From NCBI GenBank assembly GCA_029975165.1, contig JARKPR010000049.1, positions 1-64,000 of the forward strand: a stretch of DNA of 64,000 nucleotides. The letters run 5' to 3'. The notes under the pieces are model-generated. The model saw only the letters and a program-made list of their open reading frames with translations. It had not been told where the DNA came from and searched no databases. This DNA comes from Selenomonadales bacterium (GTDB lineage: Bacteria > Bacillota > Negativicutes > Sporomusales > UBA7701). This document shows, piece by piece, positions 17,186 to 25,018 of the stretch (position 1 is its first letter; every line of letters starts with the position of its first letter). Made by a program: the position numbers and the translations under genes.

Positions 17186-18145
17186 TCATCTATCCGGGGC
17201 TTCCCGGCTGTCGCGCTGCGGCCGGTTGAATTCTTCCTTCACCAGATACAGCGGCCGCCGCTTGACCTCCTCGAATATGCGGCCGACGTATTCGCCGATG
17301 ATGCCCATGAAAACGAGCTGCAGGCCGCCGAGGAGCAAGATGCTGGCCGAGAGGGTCGCCCAGCCGGGCACCGCCTCTTCGGTGAAATATTTGATATATA
17401 AGACATGCAGAGTGAGGGCGACGCTGCCCGCGCCGCAGATGATCCCCGTGTAGAAGGCGAAGCGGAGAGGCAGCTTGGAATAGGCGGTGATGCCGTCGAG
17501 GGCGAAGGTCATCATCTTGCGGAGGGAAAACTTCGACACCCCGGCGTGACGGGGCGGGGCGACGAATTCGAGCGTCGTCTGCCGGTAGCCGATGGCGCTG
17601 ATCATGCCGCGGATGAAACGGGCCGTCTCCCGGAAACGGCGGAAGCTATCCACCACCCGCTTGTCGAGCAGCCGGAAGTCGGAGCCGCCCTCCTTGACAT
17701 GGATCTTGGACATGGCGTTCATCAGCCAATAGAAAGCGCTGGATGTAAACTTTTTGAACCAGGAGACGCCTTCGGTCGACAGCCGGACGGTCTGGACGAC
17801 GTCGAAGCCCTCTTCCCACAGGGCGAGCAGTCGCGGCAGCATCTCGGGCGGGTGCTGCATGTCGCCGTCCATGGTTATGACGGCGTCGCCGCCGGCATGG
17901 TCGAGGCCGCAGGAGAGCGCCACCTGATGGCCGTAATTGCGGGCGAGGATAAGGGCCTGCACCCGCGCGTCCTCGCCGGCGAGGCGGTGGAGGATGGCCG
18001 GCGTGGCATCCTGGGACCCGTCGTCCACGAAGATGATCTCGAAGCGGTACGGCAGGCTTTCCATGTGCCGGCATACTTCCTGCTTGAATATATCGATGTT
18101 GTCCTGCTCGTTGAATACGGGCACGACGATGGATATGAGCTTCAT
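17186..18145 (-). CDS. Family 2 glycosyltransferase, polyprenyl-phosphate sugar transferase (GtrB/DPM1 type)
   Basis: A 319-residue membrane-anchored GT2 enzyme. The GT-A domain starts MKLISIVVPVFNEQDNI, has the FVDDGSQD and ITMDGDMQHPPEML (DxD) motifs, and the conserved AR.YGHQ region. Two C-terminal hydrophobic helices (about 230-252 and 265-287) are typical of bactoprenol glucosyl/dolichol-phosphate mannosyl-type synthases. It should load a sugar from a nucleotide donor onto undecaprenyl phosphate. Two ATGs are possible (18151, 18145); the second has proper spacing from GGAGGGGG. Confidence 0.88.
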   Translation of the reverse strand: MKLISIVVPVFNEQDNIDIFKQEVCRHMESLPYRFEIIFVDDGSQDATPAILHRLAGEDARVQALILARNYGHQVALSCGLDHAGGDAVITMDGDMQHPPEMLPRLLALWEEGFDVVQTVRLSTEGVSWFKKFTSSAFYWLMNAMSKIHVKEGGSDFRLLDKRVVDSFRRFRETARFIRGMISAIGYRQTTLEFVAPPRHAGVSKFSLRKMMTFALDGITAYSKLPLRFAFYTGIICGAGSVALTLHVLYIKYFTEEAVPGWATLSASILLLGGLQLVFMGIIGEYVGRIFEEVKRRPLYLVKEEFNRPQRDSREAPDR

Positions 18146-18194
18146 CCTCATCCCCCTCCGTCAGATAAGCTTCCCGGTGCCGCAACGGTACCGG

Positions 18195-18572
18195 CTACGG
18201 CCGCTTCTCCCGGCTTTGGGCCAAATCGGGGCGCAGAACGGCCGCGCCGTGAAGATAAATATGCCTGATGTCTTTCTGCTCCCTGGAGGTATTCCAGAGG
18301 ACGAGGACGCGGATGCAACGGGCCGGCCCGGCGGGGCTGTCGAGCTCCTGCGTGCCGAACAGCGGCACATCCGCCCAGCCCATCGCCCGGGCGGCGGCGG
18401 CCGGAAAGGCCGCGTCCAAATCGGCGGTGGAGCTGAAGATGACGGCGCCGATATCCTCGCATGCTATGCCATTTTTCGCCGTCAGCGTCTCGATAAGCTC
18501 TGTGGTGCGGCCCAATATCCCGTCACGGTCGTTGGTCTCGACGGTCGTGGCGCCGCGTACGCCGCGCAACAT
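18195..18572 (-). CDS. aroH: Chorismate mutase, AroH type
   Basis: A 125-residue monofunctional chorismate mutase. It shows the AroH-fold signatures MLRGVRGATTVETNDRDGIL, SSTADLDAAFPAAAARAMGW, VPLFGTQELD and RCIRVLVLWNT. These supply the Arg, Glu and Cys active-site residues that convert chorismate to prephenate for Phe/Tyr synthesis. The ATG at 18572 follows a GGGAAGGGGGGAGG tract. The tail after RHIYLHGAAVLRPDL is normal for the family. Confidence 0.88.
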   Translation of the reverse strand: MLRGVRGATTVETNDRDGILGRTTELIETLTAKNGIACEDIGAVIFSSTADLDAAFPAAAARAMGWADVPLFGTQELDSPAGPARCIRVLVLWNTSREQKDIRHIYLHGAAVLRPDLAQSREKRP

Positions 18573-18658
18573 CTTCCTCCCCCCCTTCCCATAAACCATT
18601 ATCTAGTTCGCTGCCTGGCGCCTTTTTCCTGCCTGGCTCCGGATCGAAAACGCGCCGC

Positions 18659-18699
18659 GGGAAGAGAAGACCCGGCTATACGCCGGGTTCTCTCTTCCC
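18659..18699. terminator. Long hairpin terminator
   Basis: An 18-base stem GGGAAGAGA-A-GACCCGGC with its complement around TATAC, followed by TTTTAATT on the plus side. It lies immediately after the DUF1540 stop on the minus strand. Confidence 0.7.
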
Positions 18700-18705
18700 T
18701 TTTAA

Positions 18706-18864
18706 TTATTTGGGGGCGAAGGTGCGACAGTTGGTCTGCTCGCTCTGGCTGGCCCGATTGCCGCCGCCGTCGACGTTGACCTCGATGCCGGAAGCATCGC
18801 AGTGCTCGCCTTGCTTCCAGAACTTACAGCTCTGGACGGTGCATTTAACACTCGACGGAGTCAT
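18706..18864 (-). CDS. DUF1540 small cysteine-containing protein
   Basis: A 52-residue protein too short for common ORF cut-offs. It starts MTPSSVKCTVQSCKFWKQ and has the DUF1540 pattern: two closely spaced Cys, a third Cys in HCDASGIEVN, then a C-terminal NCRTF. The four Cys (residues 8, 13, 22, 46) probably bind a metal. AAGGAGGTG is a near-perfect ribosome-binding site. The function is not known. It lies downstream of the hydrogenase operon but is separated from it by a terminator. Confidence 0.85.
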   Translation of the reverse strand: MTPSSVKCTVQSCKFWKQGEHCDASGIEVNVDGGGNRASQSEQTNCRTFAPK

Positions 18865-18934
18865 GGTTGTCACCTCCTTGGAATTACGCCCCTAGTATGA
18901 ACGGCGCCCCGGCCGTTTATGCCGGAAAAATGGT

Positions 18935-18962
18935 AAAACCGGGAGAAATATCTCCCGGTTTT
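18935..18962. terminator. Terminator of the hydrogenase operon
   Basis: AAAACCGGGAGA, 4-base loop, TCTCCCGGTTTT: a perfect 12-bp stem overlapping the last base of the selenoprotein stop codon. It supports the stop at 18962 as the real end of the operon. Confidence 0.9.
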
Positions 18963-19249
18963 TATACGAGTTTCCAGCCTTCAAGATGCAATGACCTGAA
19001 CCCGAAAAAATTCTGCAGCTTGATGACAAGCGGGTACGGCGAGTCGAGGTCGTACGGCAGATGCAGTTCAACGCCGTCGACCGTCAGCCGGCGGTACTCG
19101 CCGGGTTGTTTCGGCAGCCCCAGTCCCACGGACGGGGTAAGTTTGATCCGCCCTCAGCAGAGGCTCATGCCCTGAAAAGAGGCGAGATGGGCGACGCCGC
19201 CGCGGGCGAGGATATAGTCGCGGGCCTTGGCGTCGACAGCCAGGTTCAT
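18962..19249 (-). CDS. CC/Se-motif selenoprotein with in-frame TGA (selenocysteine) at codon 32
   Basis: Reading from ATG 19249 (ribosome-binding site AGGGGGAGGTG, 18 bases after the hupH-like stop), codons 1-31 encode MNLAVDAKARDYILARGGVA through MSLC. Codon 32 is TGA (19154-19156). The same frame then runs 63 codons more to TAA at 18962-18964, just at a strong terminator. The second part (GRIKLTPSVGLGLPKQPGEY, VDGVELHLPYDL, FFGFRSLHLEGWKLV) has the P-S-V..G.P..Y..VDG...L..EGW layout of the small CC/Se-motif (seleno)protein family, where Cys is followed by Cys or selenocysteine. Total 95 residues with Cys31-Sec32. A SECIS-like hairpin lies at the expected distance. The function is unknown. 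Being last in a hydrogenase operon suggests a redox or metal-handling role in maturation (inference). The alternative is a disrupted gene. Confidence 0.8.
19118..19156 (-). promoter_or_regulatory. UGA codon plus bacterial SECIS-like stem-loop
   Basis: After the UGA (19156-19154) come 16 bases, then CCCCGUCC-GUG-GGAC-U-GGGG (19137-19118). This is an 8-bp stem with one bulged U and a GUG apical loop. The loop begins 24 bases after the UGA, with G in its first position. Bacterial SECIS elements recognised by SelB usually have a loop 16-37 bases from UGA with an early G and a short upper stem, so this fits. It is part of the coding sequence. Confidence 0.6.
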
Positions 19250-19267
19250 GCCGGTCACCTCCCCCTG

Positions 19268-19651
19268 TTAGAGTTCCGCCAGCCGCTCTTGCAGCGCGGC
19301 CAGGCCGCTTTGCGTATCCTCCGGCTGAGCGGCGGCGATGGCCGGGAAAGCGCCGACCTCGATCGTCTCGAGGAGCGGTCGGCGGGCCTGGTCGTAGAAT
19401 ACGCCGTACCATACGCCGGCCACGCCGCTTTCCAGCCATTCGGCGGGCTCGGCGCTGTTTTCGATGGCGATGCGGACCCCGCCCTGGCCGAGGCAGTCGC
19501 GGATGGCTTGGCGCTCGTCCTGGGTGAGGCCTATCTTGTCGATGTAGATGGTCCAGCTCTCGCCGCCGGCCAGGAATCGCTCCACGGCTGCGGCAATTTC
19601 GGCCAGCACCGCCTTTGCCTTGTCGGTCGCCCCGTTCCCGGCCGTCAGCAT
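19268..19651 (-). CDS. Stand-alone HupH/HyaF C-terminal-domain hydrogenase maturation protein
   Basis: A 127-residue protein matching only the conserved C-terminal region of HupH/HyaF: WTIYIDKIGLTQDERQAIRD, VRIAIENSAEPAEWLESGVA, then GVWYGVFYDQ and LLETIEVGAFPAI. Proteins of this family assist maturation of the small or large subunit of uptake [NiFe] hydrogenases. Typical members are about twice as long, so this is a short form. The ATG overlaps the protease gene stop by 7 bases, so the two are translationally coupled. Confidence 0.75.
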   Translation of the reverse strand: MLTAGNGATDKAKAVLAEIAAAVERFLAGGESWTIYIDKIGLTQDERQAIRDCLGQGGVRIAIENSAEPAEWLESGVAGVWYGVFYDQARRPLLETIEVGAFPAIAAAQPEDTQSGLAALQERLAEL

Positions 19652-20142
19652 GCGCTCACCGCCACCTGCCAGGCGGCCAGTTCGGCCACCACCGCCGCTA
19701 CCGTTCCATCCACGGCCGCGGCGACGACGGGGGTAAGCTCAAGGCCCACGTCCAGCGACGCCGGCTGGACGCCGAGGATGACCACTTCCGCCACCGGCCG
19801 GCCGGTGGCGGCCAGCACGGCCAACACATCCTTGATGCCGAGCTCGTGCAGCGACACCTTTTCCCGGAAATACGCCTGGACCTCGTCGCCGGCCAGGCGG
19901 TAGAACGTCCCCGGCGGGCCGTCGCCGGCGATGGCGTCGACGACGATCAGGCGCCGCGTGCCGGCGAGGAAGCGCAGCAGATCCATGCCCAGCGTTCCGC
20001 CGTCCAGCACCTGGACGGCGGCCGGGAAGCGGTAGCGGCGGAGGAGTTCCTCCACCACTCTCACGCCGAAGCCCTCATCCTTGAGCAGTATGTTGCCGAT
20101 GCCCAGCACGGTCAGCGGCGGGGCATGTTGTTCCGTTGTCAT
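19645..20142 (-). CDS. hyaD: Hydrogenase maturation protease (HyaD/HybD family)
   Basis: A 165-residue nickel-dependent endopeptidase. The N-terminal LTVLGIGNILLKDEGFGVRV contains the Ni-binding Glu; VLDGGTLGMDLL and VVDAI follow, and a conserved His lies in KVSLHELGIKDVL. It removes the C-terminal extension of the large subunit after nickel insertion. AGGAG precedes the ATG. Its first 68 bases overlap the 3' end of the cytochrome b gene in another frame. Confidence 0.9.
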   Translation of the reverse strand: MTTEQHAPPLTVLGIGNILLKDEGFGVRVVEELLRRYRFPAAVQVLDGGTLGMDLLRFLAGTRRLIVVDAIAGDGPPGTFYRLAGDEVQAYFREKVSLHELGIKDVLAVLAATGRPVAEVVILGVQPASLDVGLELTPVVAAAVDGTVAAVVAELAAWQVAVSAC

Positions 20143-20830
20143 CGGCGATGTCTCCTATATCCGCAGGCTCGTGGGCGTAAAACTTGACGCCGGAAAACAT
20201 GCTCGACACCTCACCTTCGCGCTCCATGAAATCGGCGCGGATGGCCATGTAAACATGGACGATGGCGAACAGGACGATCAGCCAGGCCACGCAATGGTGG
20301 ACGATGTGGACGGTGTATTCGCCGCCGAGCAGGCTGTTGACCGGGCCGAAAAATTTCGCGCCCAGGCCGTTGGGGTTGACCATGGTGTACATGGCGAAGC
20401 CGGTTATCGCCTCGACGGCCAGGAGGACGTACACGGCCAGGTACGAGCTGCGGGCGAGGGAATTGCGCAGGTACGGCTCATGGGCGGACCGCAGGAAGAG
20501 GTAATGGAGCGTCGTGTCGACCAGCCCCCGCCAGTAGAGCGCCGTCCAGAACTTCGGCAGCAGGCGGTCGCCCTTGTTGACGGCGAAGCCGTAGACCCGC
20601 AGGATGAAGGCGAATACGAGCACATACGCGGCCGCGAAATGGACGTAGCGGATGTTGTTCATCGCCAGCGGCCCGAAGGCCGGCTCGCTGCCCCGCGAGG
20701 CGGCGAAGAACGGGTTGCCGATGTACAGGCCGGTGGCGAAGAGGATGACGACCGACCCGACCATCAGCCAGTGGAAAATCCTCAACCACGGGCTGTAGAC
20801 GTAGTATTCCTTCGACTGACCCTCATGCAT
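20075..20830 (-). CDS. hyaC: Ni/Fe-hydrogenase b-type cytochrome subunit
   Basis: A 251-residue integral membrane diheme cytochrome b. It begins MHEGQSKEYYVYSPWLRIFH and has the His-containing helices RIFHWLMVGSVVILFATGLY, NNIRYVHFAAAYVLVFAFIL, a middle helix pair and VHIVHHCVAWLIVLFAIVHV. It passes electrons from the periplasmic hydrogenase to quinone. GGGGGGAG precedes the ATG at 20830. The last ~25 residues, read across the start of hyaD, look like a non-conserved extension. Confidence 0.92.
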   Translation of the reverse strand: MHEGQSKEYYVYSPWLRIFHWLMVGSVVILFATGLYIGNPFFAASRGSEPAFGPLAMNNIRYVHFAAAYVLVFAFILRVYGFAVNKGDRLLPKFWTALYWRGLVDTTLHYLFLRSAHEPYLRNSLARSSYLAVYVLLAVEAITGFAMYTMVNPNGLGAKFFGPVNSLLGGEYTVHIVHHCVAWLIVLFAIVHVYMAIRADFMEREGEVSSMFSGVKFYAHEPADIGDIADDNGTTCPAADRAGHRQHTAQG

Positions 20831-20841
20831 GCTTCTCCCCC

Positions 20842-22737
20842 CTATACCTTGAAATAGGGATCGGTATGGACGACGCCCACTTCCTTGCCGGCGACGTCGT
20901 AGAGATGGGTGGCGCAGGCGATGCAGGGGTCGAAAGAGTGGATGGTCTTGAGAATCTCGAGCGGCTTGTCGGCGACCTTGACCTTGGTGTCGATCATGCT
21001 GGCCTCGTATGCGCCGTGGCCGGCCTTGTCGTCGCGCGGGCAGCCGTTCCAGGTCGTGGGCACGACGGCCTGATAGTTGGCGATCTTGCCGCCCTTGATG
21101 TTCACCCAGTGGCCGAGCGCGCCGCGCGGCGCCTCGTGCAGGCCGACGCCCTTGGCGTCCTTCGGCCAGGCGGCCGGGTCCCACTTGGCGGTGTTGGCGA
21201 CGGTGGTGTCGCCGGCGCGGATGTTCTTGATCAGCTTATCGAAGTAGTACTTGTTGATGTAGGCGTTGAGCTGGGCCTCCAGGCCGCGGACGGCCGTGCG
21301 GCCGACCATGGTGGGCATCCACACCGCGGGCGGCAGGCCGAGGACCTTGGAGACGGCCTCGATCTGGTCGACGACCATCTTTTCGGCCCAGGTCGGCTGG
21401 ATGACGCCCTTCTTGACCTTGGTGTAGACGATGATGTAGCGGGCCAGCGGGCCGACCTCGGCCATCTTGCCCCGCCATTTCGGGGTCTTGAGCCACGAGT
21501 ACTTGCCGGCCTCGTCGAGGTACTTCCAGGCCGTCTTGGTGCCTTCCTTGGGGCCGGTGTACTTCTGATCGGTCACGCCCTCGAAGGGGTGGAGGTCCTT
21601 GCCGGCCTGCGGGTAGGTGTACCAGGAATGCTCGACGCCCTCGGCGATGATCGCCGGGTCGGCGTAGTCCTTGCCGGACAGGTCGTGGTAAACGGCCGCG
21701 TCCAGGCCCTTGCCGAAGTTCTCGACGACGCCGTTGCAGCGCAGGAGCAGCTTCTTATGGAAGTCGCCGTTCGAAGTGCCGCTGTAGGGCTCGTCGGGGA
21801 AGTCGCCATAACCGAGCACGCGTTCTTTCGCCAGGCCGCCGCCGTCCACATAGCCCTTCTGGACGTACAGGTGGCCGATGGCCAGGAGGTCGGGCAGGTA
21901 AAAGTAGTTGACGAGGTTGATGGCCAGCATGATCGACTGGTCGACGACCGCCAGACGCTCGCTGTTGACCGGGGCGTTCATGTCGTTCATCGAAATCGCG
22001 CAGGGCATGCCGCCGACGATGTAGTGCGGGTGCGGGTTCTTGCCGCCGAACACGACATGGGAGCCGACCAGCTCGCGCTGCCTGTCGAGCATGTTGAGGT
22101 AGTGGCCGACAGCCATGAGATGGACTTCCGGCGGCAGCAGCTGATAATCGGGGTGATCCCACCAGTGGGCGGCGAAAATGCCGAGCTGGCCGCTGTCGAC
22201 GATCTGTTTGACTTTGGCCTGCACTGCTTTATAATATGCGGTCGTGGCCTTGGGGAAATCCTTCGGGTAGGCGTCGAAGCTGAAATCCATCGGCCCCGCC
22301 AGCGGCAGGGCGTATTTGTCGAGGACGGTGTTCTGCAACGCCGCGGTGGCGGCCGGGTCGGCCTTGAGGGCCTCGACCGGGCTGACCCAGTCGAGGGCGT
22401 GGAGATGATAGAAGTGGACGAGGTGGTCCTGGGCGATCTGGGTGGCGTTCATGATGTTGCGCATGTAGTTGGCGTTCTTGGGAATTTCGATGCCCAGGGC
22501 GTCCTCGACCGAGCGCAGCGAGGCGAGGGCGTGGACGGTGGTGCAGACGCCGCAGATGCGCTGCACGAATGCCCAGGCGTCGCGCGGGTCGCGGTCCTTG
22601 AGGATGAGCTCGATGCCCCGCCAGGCGGTGCCGCTCGACAGCGCGTCCTCCACCTTGCCGGTGGCTTCGTCTATTTTGAGTTCGACCCGCAGGTGGCCTT
22701 CAATGCGGGTTACGGGATCGACGACGATTCGTTTCAT
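20842..22737 (-). CDS. hyaB: [NiFe]-hydrogenase large subunit
   Basis: A 631-residue catalytic subunit. The N-terminal nickel ligands are in RICGVC (C62, C65), after VVDPVTRIEGHLRVEL. The C-terminal ligands are in DPCIACATH (C605, C608), and the HyaD-type protease would cut after H611 to remove a 20-residue tail. All four ligands are cysteine; there is no selenocysteine. The start overlaps the small-subunit stop as ATGA. The Tat signal on the partner indicates that the dimer is exported and oxidises periplasmic H2. Confidence 0.96.
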   Translation of the reverse strand: MKRIVVDPVTRIEGHLRVELKIDEATGKVEDALSSGTAWRGIELILKDRDPRDAWAFVQRICGVCTTVHALASLRSVEDALGIEIPKNANYMRNIMNATQIAQDHLVHFYHLHALDWVSPVEALKADPAATAALQNTVLDKYALPLAGPMDFSFDAYPKDFPKATTAYYKAVQAKVKQIVDSGQLGIFAAHWWDHPDYQLLPPEVHLMAVGHYLNMLDRQRELVGSHVVFGGKNPHPHYIVGGMPCAISMNDMNAPVNSERLAVVDQSIMLAINLVNYFYLPDLLAIGHLYVQKGYVDGGGLAKERVLGYGDFPDEPYSGTSNGDFHKKLLLRCNGVVENFGKGLDAAVYHDLSGKDYADPAIIAEGVEHSWYTYPQAGKDLHPFEGVTDQKYTGPKEGTKTAWKYLDEAGKYSWLKTPKWRGKMAEVGPLARYIIVYTKVKKGVIQPTWAEKMVVDQIEAVSKVLGLPPAVWMPTMVGRTAVRGLEAQLNAYINKYYFDKLIKNIRAGDTTVANTAKWDPAAWPKDAKGVGLHEAPRGALGHWVNIKGGKIANYQAVVPTTWNGCPRDDKAGHGAYEASMIDTKVKVADKPLEILKTIHSFDPCIACATHLYDVAGKEVGVVHTDPYFKV

Positions 22738-23834
22738 GCCTCAGGCCCCCTCACGATAGTGTCTTGCTGCTTGGACTGCTTATTTTTTTGCACCGCCGAC
22801 AGCGCCCCGTGGACGACGACCCCGGCGGCGGCAACGCCGGCCGCGACCATGCCGACCTTGTCGGCGTCGGCGATCGTGCCGGGCAGCGGGACGTCGGGCA
22901 GCCGTTCGTAGAACGGGCCGTTGTCCCAGAAGTTCGGGCTGCCGCAGGCAAAGCAGGGCGCCCCCGACTGGATGGGATACGACAGGCCGTTCCACCAGCG
23001 CATGTTGCCGCAGGAGTTGTAGGCCACCGGCCCGCGGCAGCCGACCTTGTACAGGCACCAGCCGGCCTTGGCCCCGGCGTCGTCGAATTTCTCGACGAAC
23101 ATGCCGGCGTCGAAAAACGGACGGCGGTAGCATGTGTCGTGGATGCGGTTGCCGTAGAACTGCTTGGGCCGGCCCTGGCCGTCCAAGGGCGGCAGCTGGC
23201 CGAACAGGGCGAAATGCATGACGACCGCCGTCATGACTTCGGGAATGGGCGGACAGCCCGGCACCTTGACGATCGGCTTGCCGGAAATGACGTCGCTGAC
23301 CGCCACCGACTTGGTGGGATTGGGCTTGGCGGCCTGGATGCCGCCCCAGGCGGCGCAGGAGCCGTACTCGACGATCGCCGCCGCGCCTGCGGCCGCTTCC
23401 TTCAGCGCCGCCAGGAACGTCCGGCCGCCCACCATGCAGTGGACGCCTTCATCGGCCAGGGGGACGCCGCCTTCGACGGCGAGGATGTACTGGCCGGCGT
23501 ACTTCTTCATCAATTCTTGCAGGTGATGTTCCAACGGTTCGCCGGCCGCGGCCGACAAGGTGTCGCTGTACTCGAGGGAAATCATCGTCAGCACTACGTC
23601 GGACGCCAGCGGCGACTGCGACCGGATGAAAGACTCGTCGCAGCCGGTGCACTCATGGCCGTGCAGCCAGATGACCGGCGGCAGCGTCTTCTTCTCGGCC
23701 GCGGCCACGACCTCCGGCAGCATGGCCGGCGGCAAGCCCAGCAGGCCGGCCACGGCCGCGCACGTTTTCAAAAAGGAACGCCGGCTGAGCCCCCGGGACT
23801 GGAATAACCCCCACAACGAATGGCAATGGTCCAT
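22734..23834 (-). CDS. hyaA: [NiFe]-hydrogenase small subunit, Tat-exported
   Basis: A 366-residue iron-sulfur subunit. The twin-arginine signal is LSRRSFLKTCAAVAGLLGLP (RR at 18-19). The proximal cluster region is HGHECTGCDESFIR, with EYGSCAAWGGI and VPGCPP. Medial/distal cluster ligands occur in HDTCYRRPFFDAG, YKVGCRGPVAYNSCGNMRWW and CFACGSPNFWDNGPFYERLP. A C-terminal hydrophobic helix anchors it to the membrane. The ribosome-binding site is GGGAGGGG. The 194 bases upstream (23835-24028) hold no gene and probably contain a promoter or processing region. Confidence 0.96.
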   Translation of the reverse strand: MDHCHSLWGLFQSRGLSRRSFLKTCAAVAGLLGLPPAMLPEVVAAAEKKTLPPVIWLHGHECTGCDESFIRSQSPLASDVVLTMISLEYSDTLSAAAGEPLEHHLQELMKKYAGQYILAVEGGVPLADEGVHCMVGGRTFLAALKEAAAGAAAIVEYGSCAAWGGIQAAKPNPTKSVAVSDVISGKPIVKVPGCPPIPEVMTAVVMHFALFGQLPPLDGQGRPKQFYGNRIHDTCYRRPFFDAGMFVEKFDDAGAKAGWCLYKVGCRGPVAYNSCGNMRWWNGLSYPIQSGAPCFACGSPNFWDNGPFYERLPDVPLPGTIADADKVGMVAAGVAAAGVVVHGALSAVQKNKQSKQQDTIVRGPEA

Positions 23835-24028
23835 GATCCACCCCTCCCAGATTTTCTCTCTGTATCGCGAACAGGCTCGCTCGGCCCCTTTCGCCTTTTA
23901 CGGCCGGGGACAAGCGGGAATTTTCGCTATATTTGTCTTAATGGTATCATGAAACCGGGTCACGATTGAACACGGCAATTTTTTATGGTGATATAGGCAG
24001 CGTTTATCCGGGGGACGAGTGCAGGCGG

Positions 24029-25012
24029 TCAGCGGCCGCACCCGCACCACGGCTCTTCGGCCAGGTAGTCGCCGCCCGAATAATAGTAGGCCCGCGCCCG
24101 GCAGCCGCCGCAGACGTCGCCGAAGCCGCAGCGCCCGCAGCCGCCTTTGAGCGGCTGATGGCGCAGGTCGTGCAGCAGGCCGCTGTCCCGCCAGATATGG
24201 TCGAACGGCGTTTCGCGCACATTTCCGGCCTTCAGCGGCAGGTAGGGGCAGGGATGCACGTCGCCGTTGGGAAGGATGACGCAGTAGGCGGTGCCGGCGA
24301 GGCAGCCTTTGGTGAACCGGAGCTTGATGCCCTTCTGCCTGGCGATGCGCATGAACTGCGGGGCGCAGGTCGGCTTCAGCTCGATCGGCACATCGGCCTG
24401 CTTGGCGAGGATGCGTTCGAGCAACGCTTCGTACTGCGCGGTTTTGAGGGTGGTTTCCTCTATGTCCCGGCCGCGGCCGGTGGGCACGAGGAAAAAGATG
24501 TGGTGGGCCACCGCCCCCAGCTCGACGGCCAGGTCGGTGATCGCCGTGACCTCGTCTTCGTTCCAGTCCATGACCGTGGTGTGGAGCTGGAAGGGCAGGC
24601 CGGCCCCGCGGCAGGCGGCGATGCCCCGCATCGTCTCCTCCCACGCCCCGGCATAGCCGCGGAACTTGTCGTGCTTTTCCCGGTCGCGGCTGTCGAGGCT
24701 GATGCCGGCGCAGGCCGTGCCCGCCTCCTTGAGCGCGGCGGCCATCGCCGGCGTTATCAGCGTGCCGTTCGTGCCGAGGACGGGCCGCAGGCCGATGCGG
24801 CGGGCATGGCCGATGAGTTCGCCGATGTCGGACCGCAGCAGCGGCTCGCCGCCGCTGAAGACCATGATTTTGAAGCCGGCGCGGGCGATCTCGTCCAGCA
24901 GTTTTTTGCCTTCCGCCGTCGTCAGCTCGCCGGCCTCGGCGGCGCCGGCGTCGCGGTAGCAGTGGACGCAGCCGAGGTTGCAGGCCCGCGTGGTGTTCCA
25001 GGAGATGATCAT
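24029..25012 (-). CDS. ahbD: Radical SAM/SPASM heme-biosynthesis protein, AhbD/NirJ2 type
   Basis: A 327-residue radical SAM enzyme. The SAM-cluster motif is CNLGCVHC near the N-terminus (TTRACNLGCVHCYRDAG), with GGEPLLR as the SAM-binding loop. A C-terminal SPASM-like cysteine cluster contains CLAGTAYC, CGRCGFGDVCGGCRA and WCGCG. The opening MIISWNTTRACNLGC is typical of NirJ2/AhbD, which in the siroheme-dependent route decarboxylates Fe-coproporphyrin III to heme b. The ribosome-binding site GGAAGGAG lies inside the end of the preceding gene. It supplies heme for the nearby cytochrome b by inference. Confidence 0.85.
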   Translation of the reverse strand: MIISWNTTRACNLGCVHCYRDAGAAEAGELTTAEGKKLLDEIARAGFKIMVFSGGEPLLRSDIGELIGHARRIGLRPVLGTNGTLITPAMAAALKEAGTACAGISLDSRDREKHDKFRGYAGAWEETMRGIAACRGAGLPFQLHTTVMDWNEDEVTAITDLAVELGAVAHHIFFLVPTGRGRDIEETTLKTAQYEALLERILAKQADVPIELKPTCAPQFMRIARQKGIKLRFTKGCLAGTAYCVILPNGDVHPCPYLPLKAGNVRETPFDHIWRDSGLLHDLRHQPLKGGCGRCGFGDVCGGCRARAYYYSGGDYLAEEPWCGCGR

Positions 25013-25018
25013 GGCGGC

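Noticed and set aside
20842-22737. Possible [NiFeSe] large subunit with selenocysteine
   Set aside because: The frame is open throughout and the C-terminal motif is DPCIACATH, with Cys rather than TGA.
20866-22911. 681-codon plus-strand open frame opposite the hydrogenase large subunit
   Set aside because: Same GC artefact; hyaB on the minus strand has all nickel ligands.
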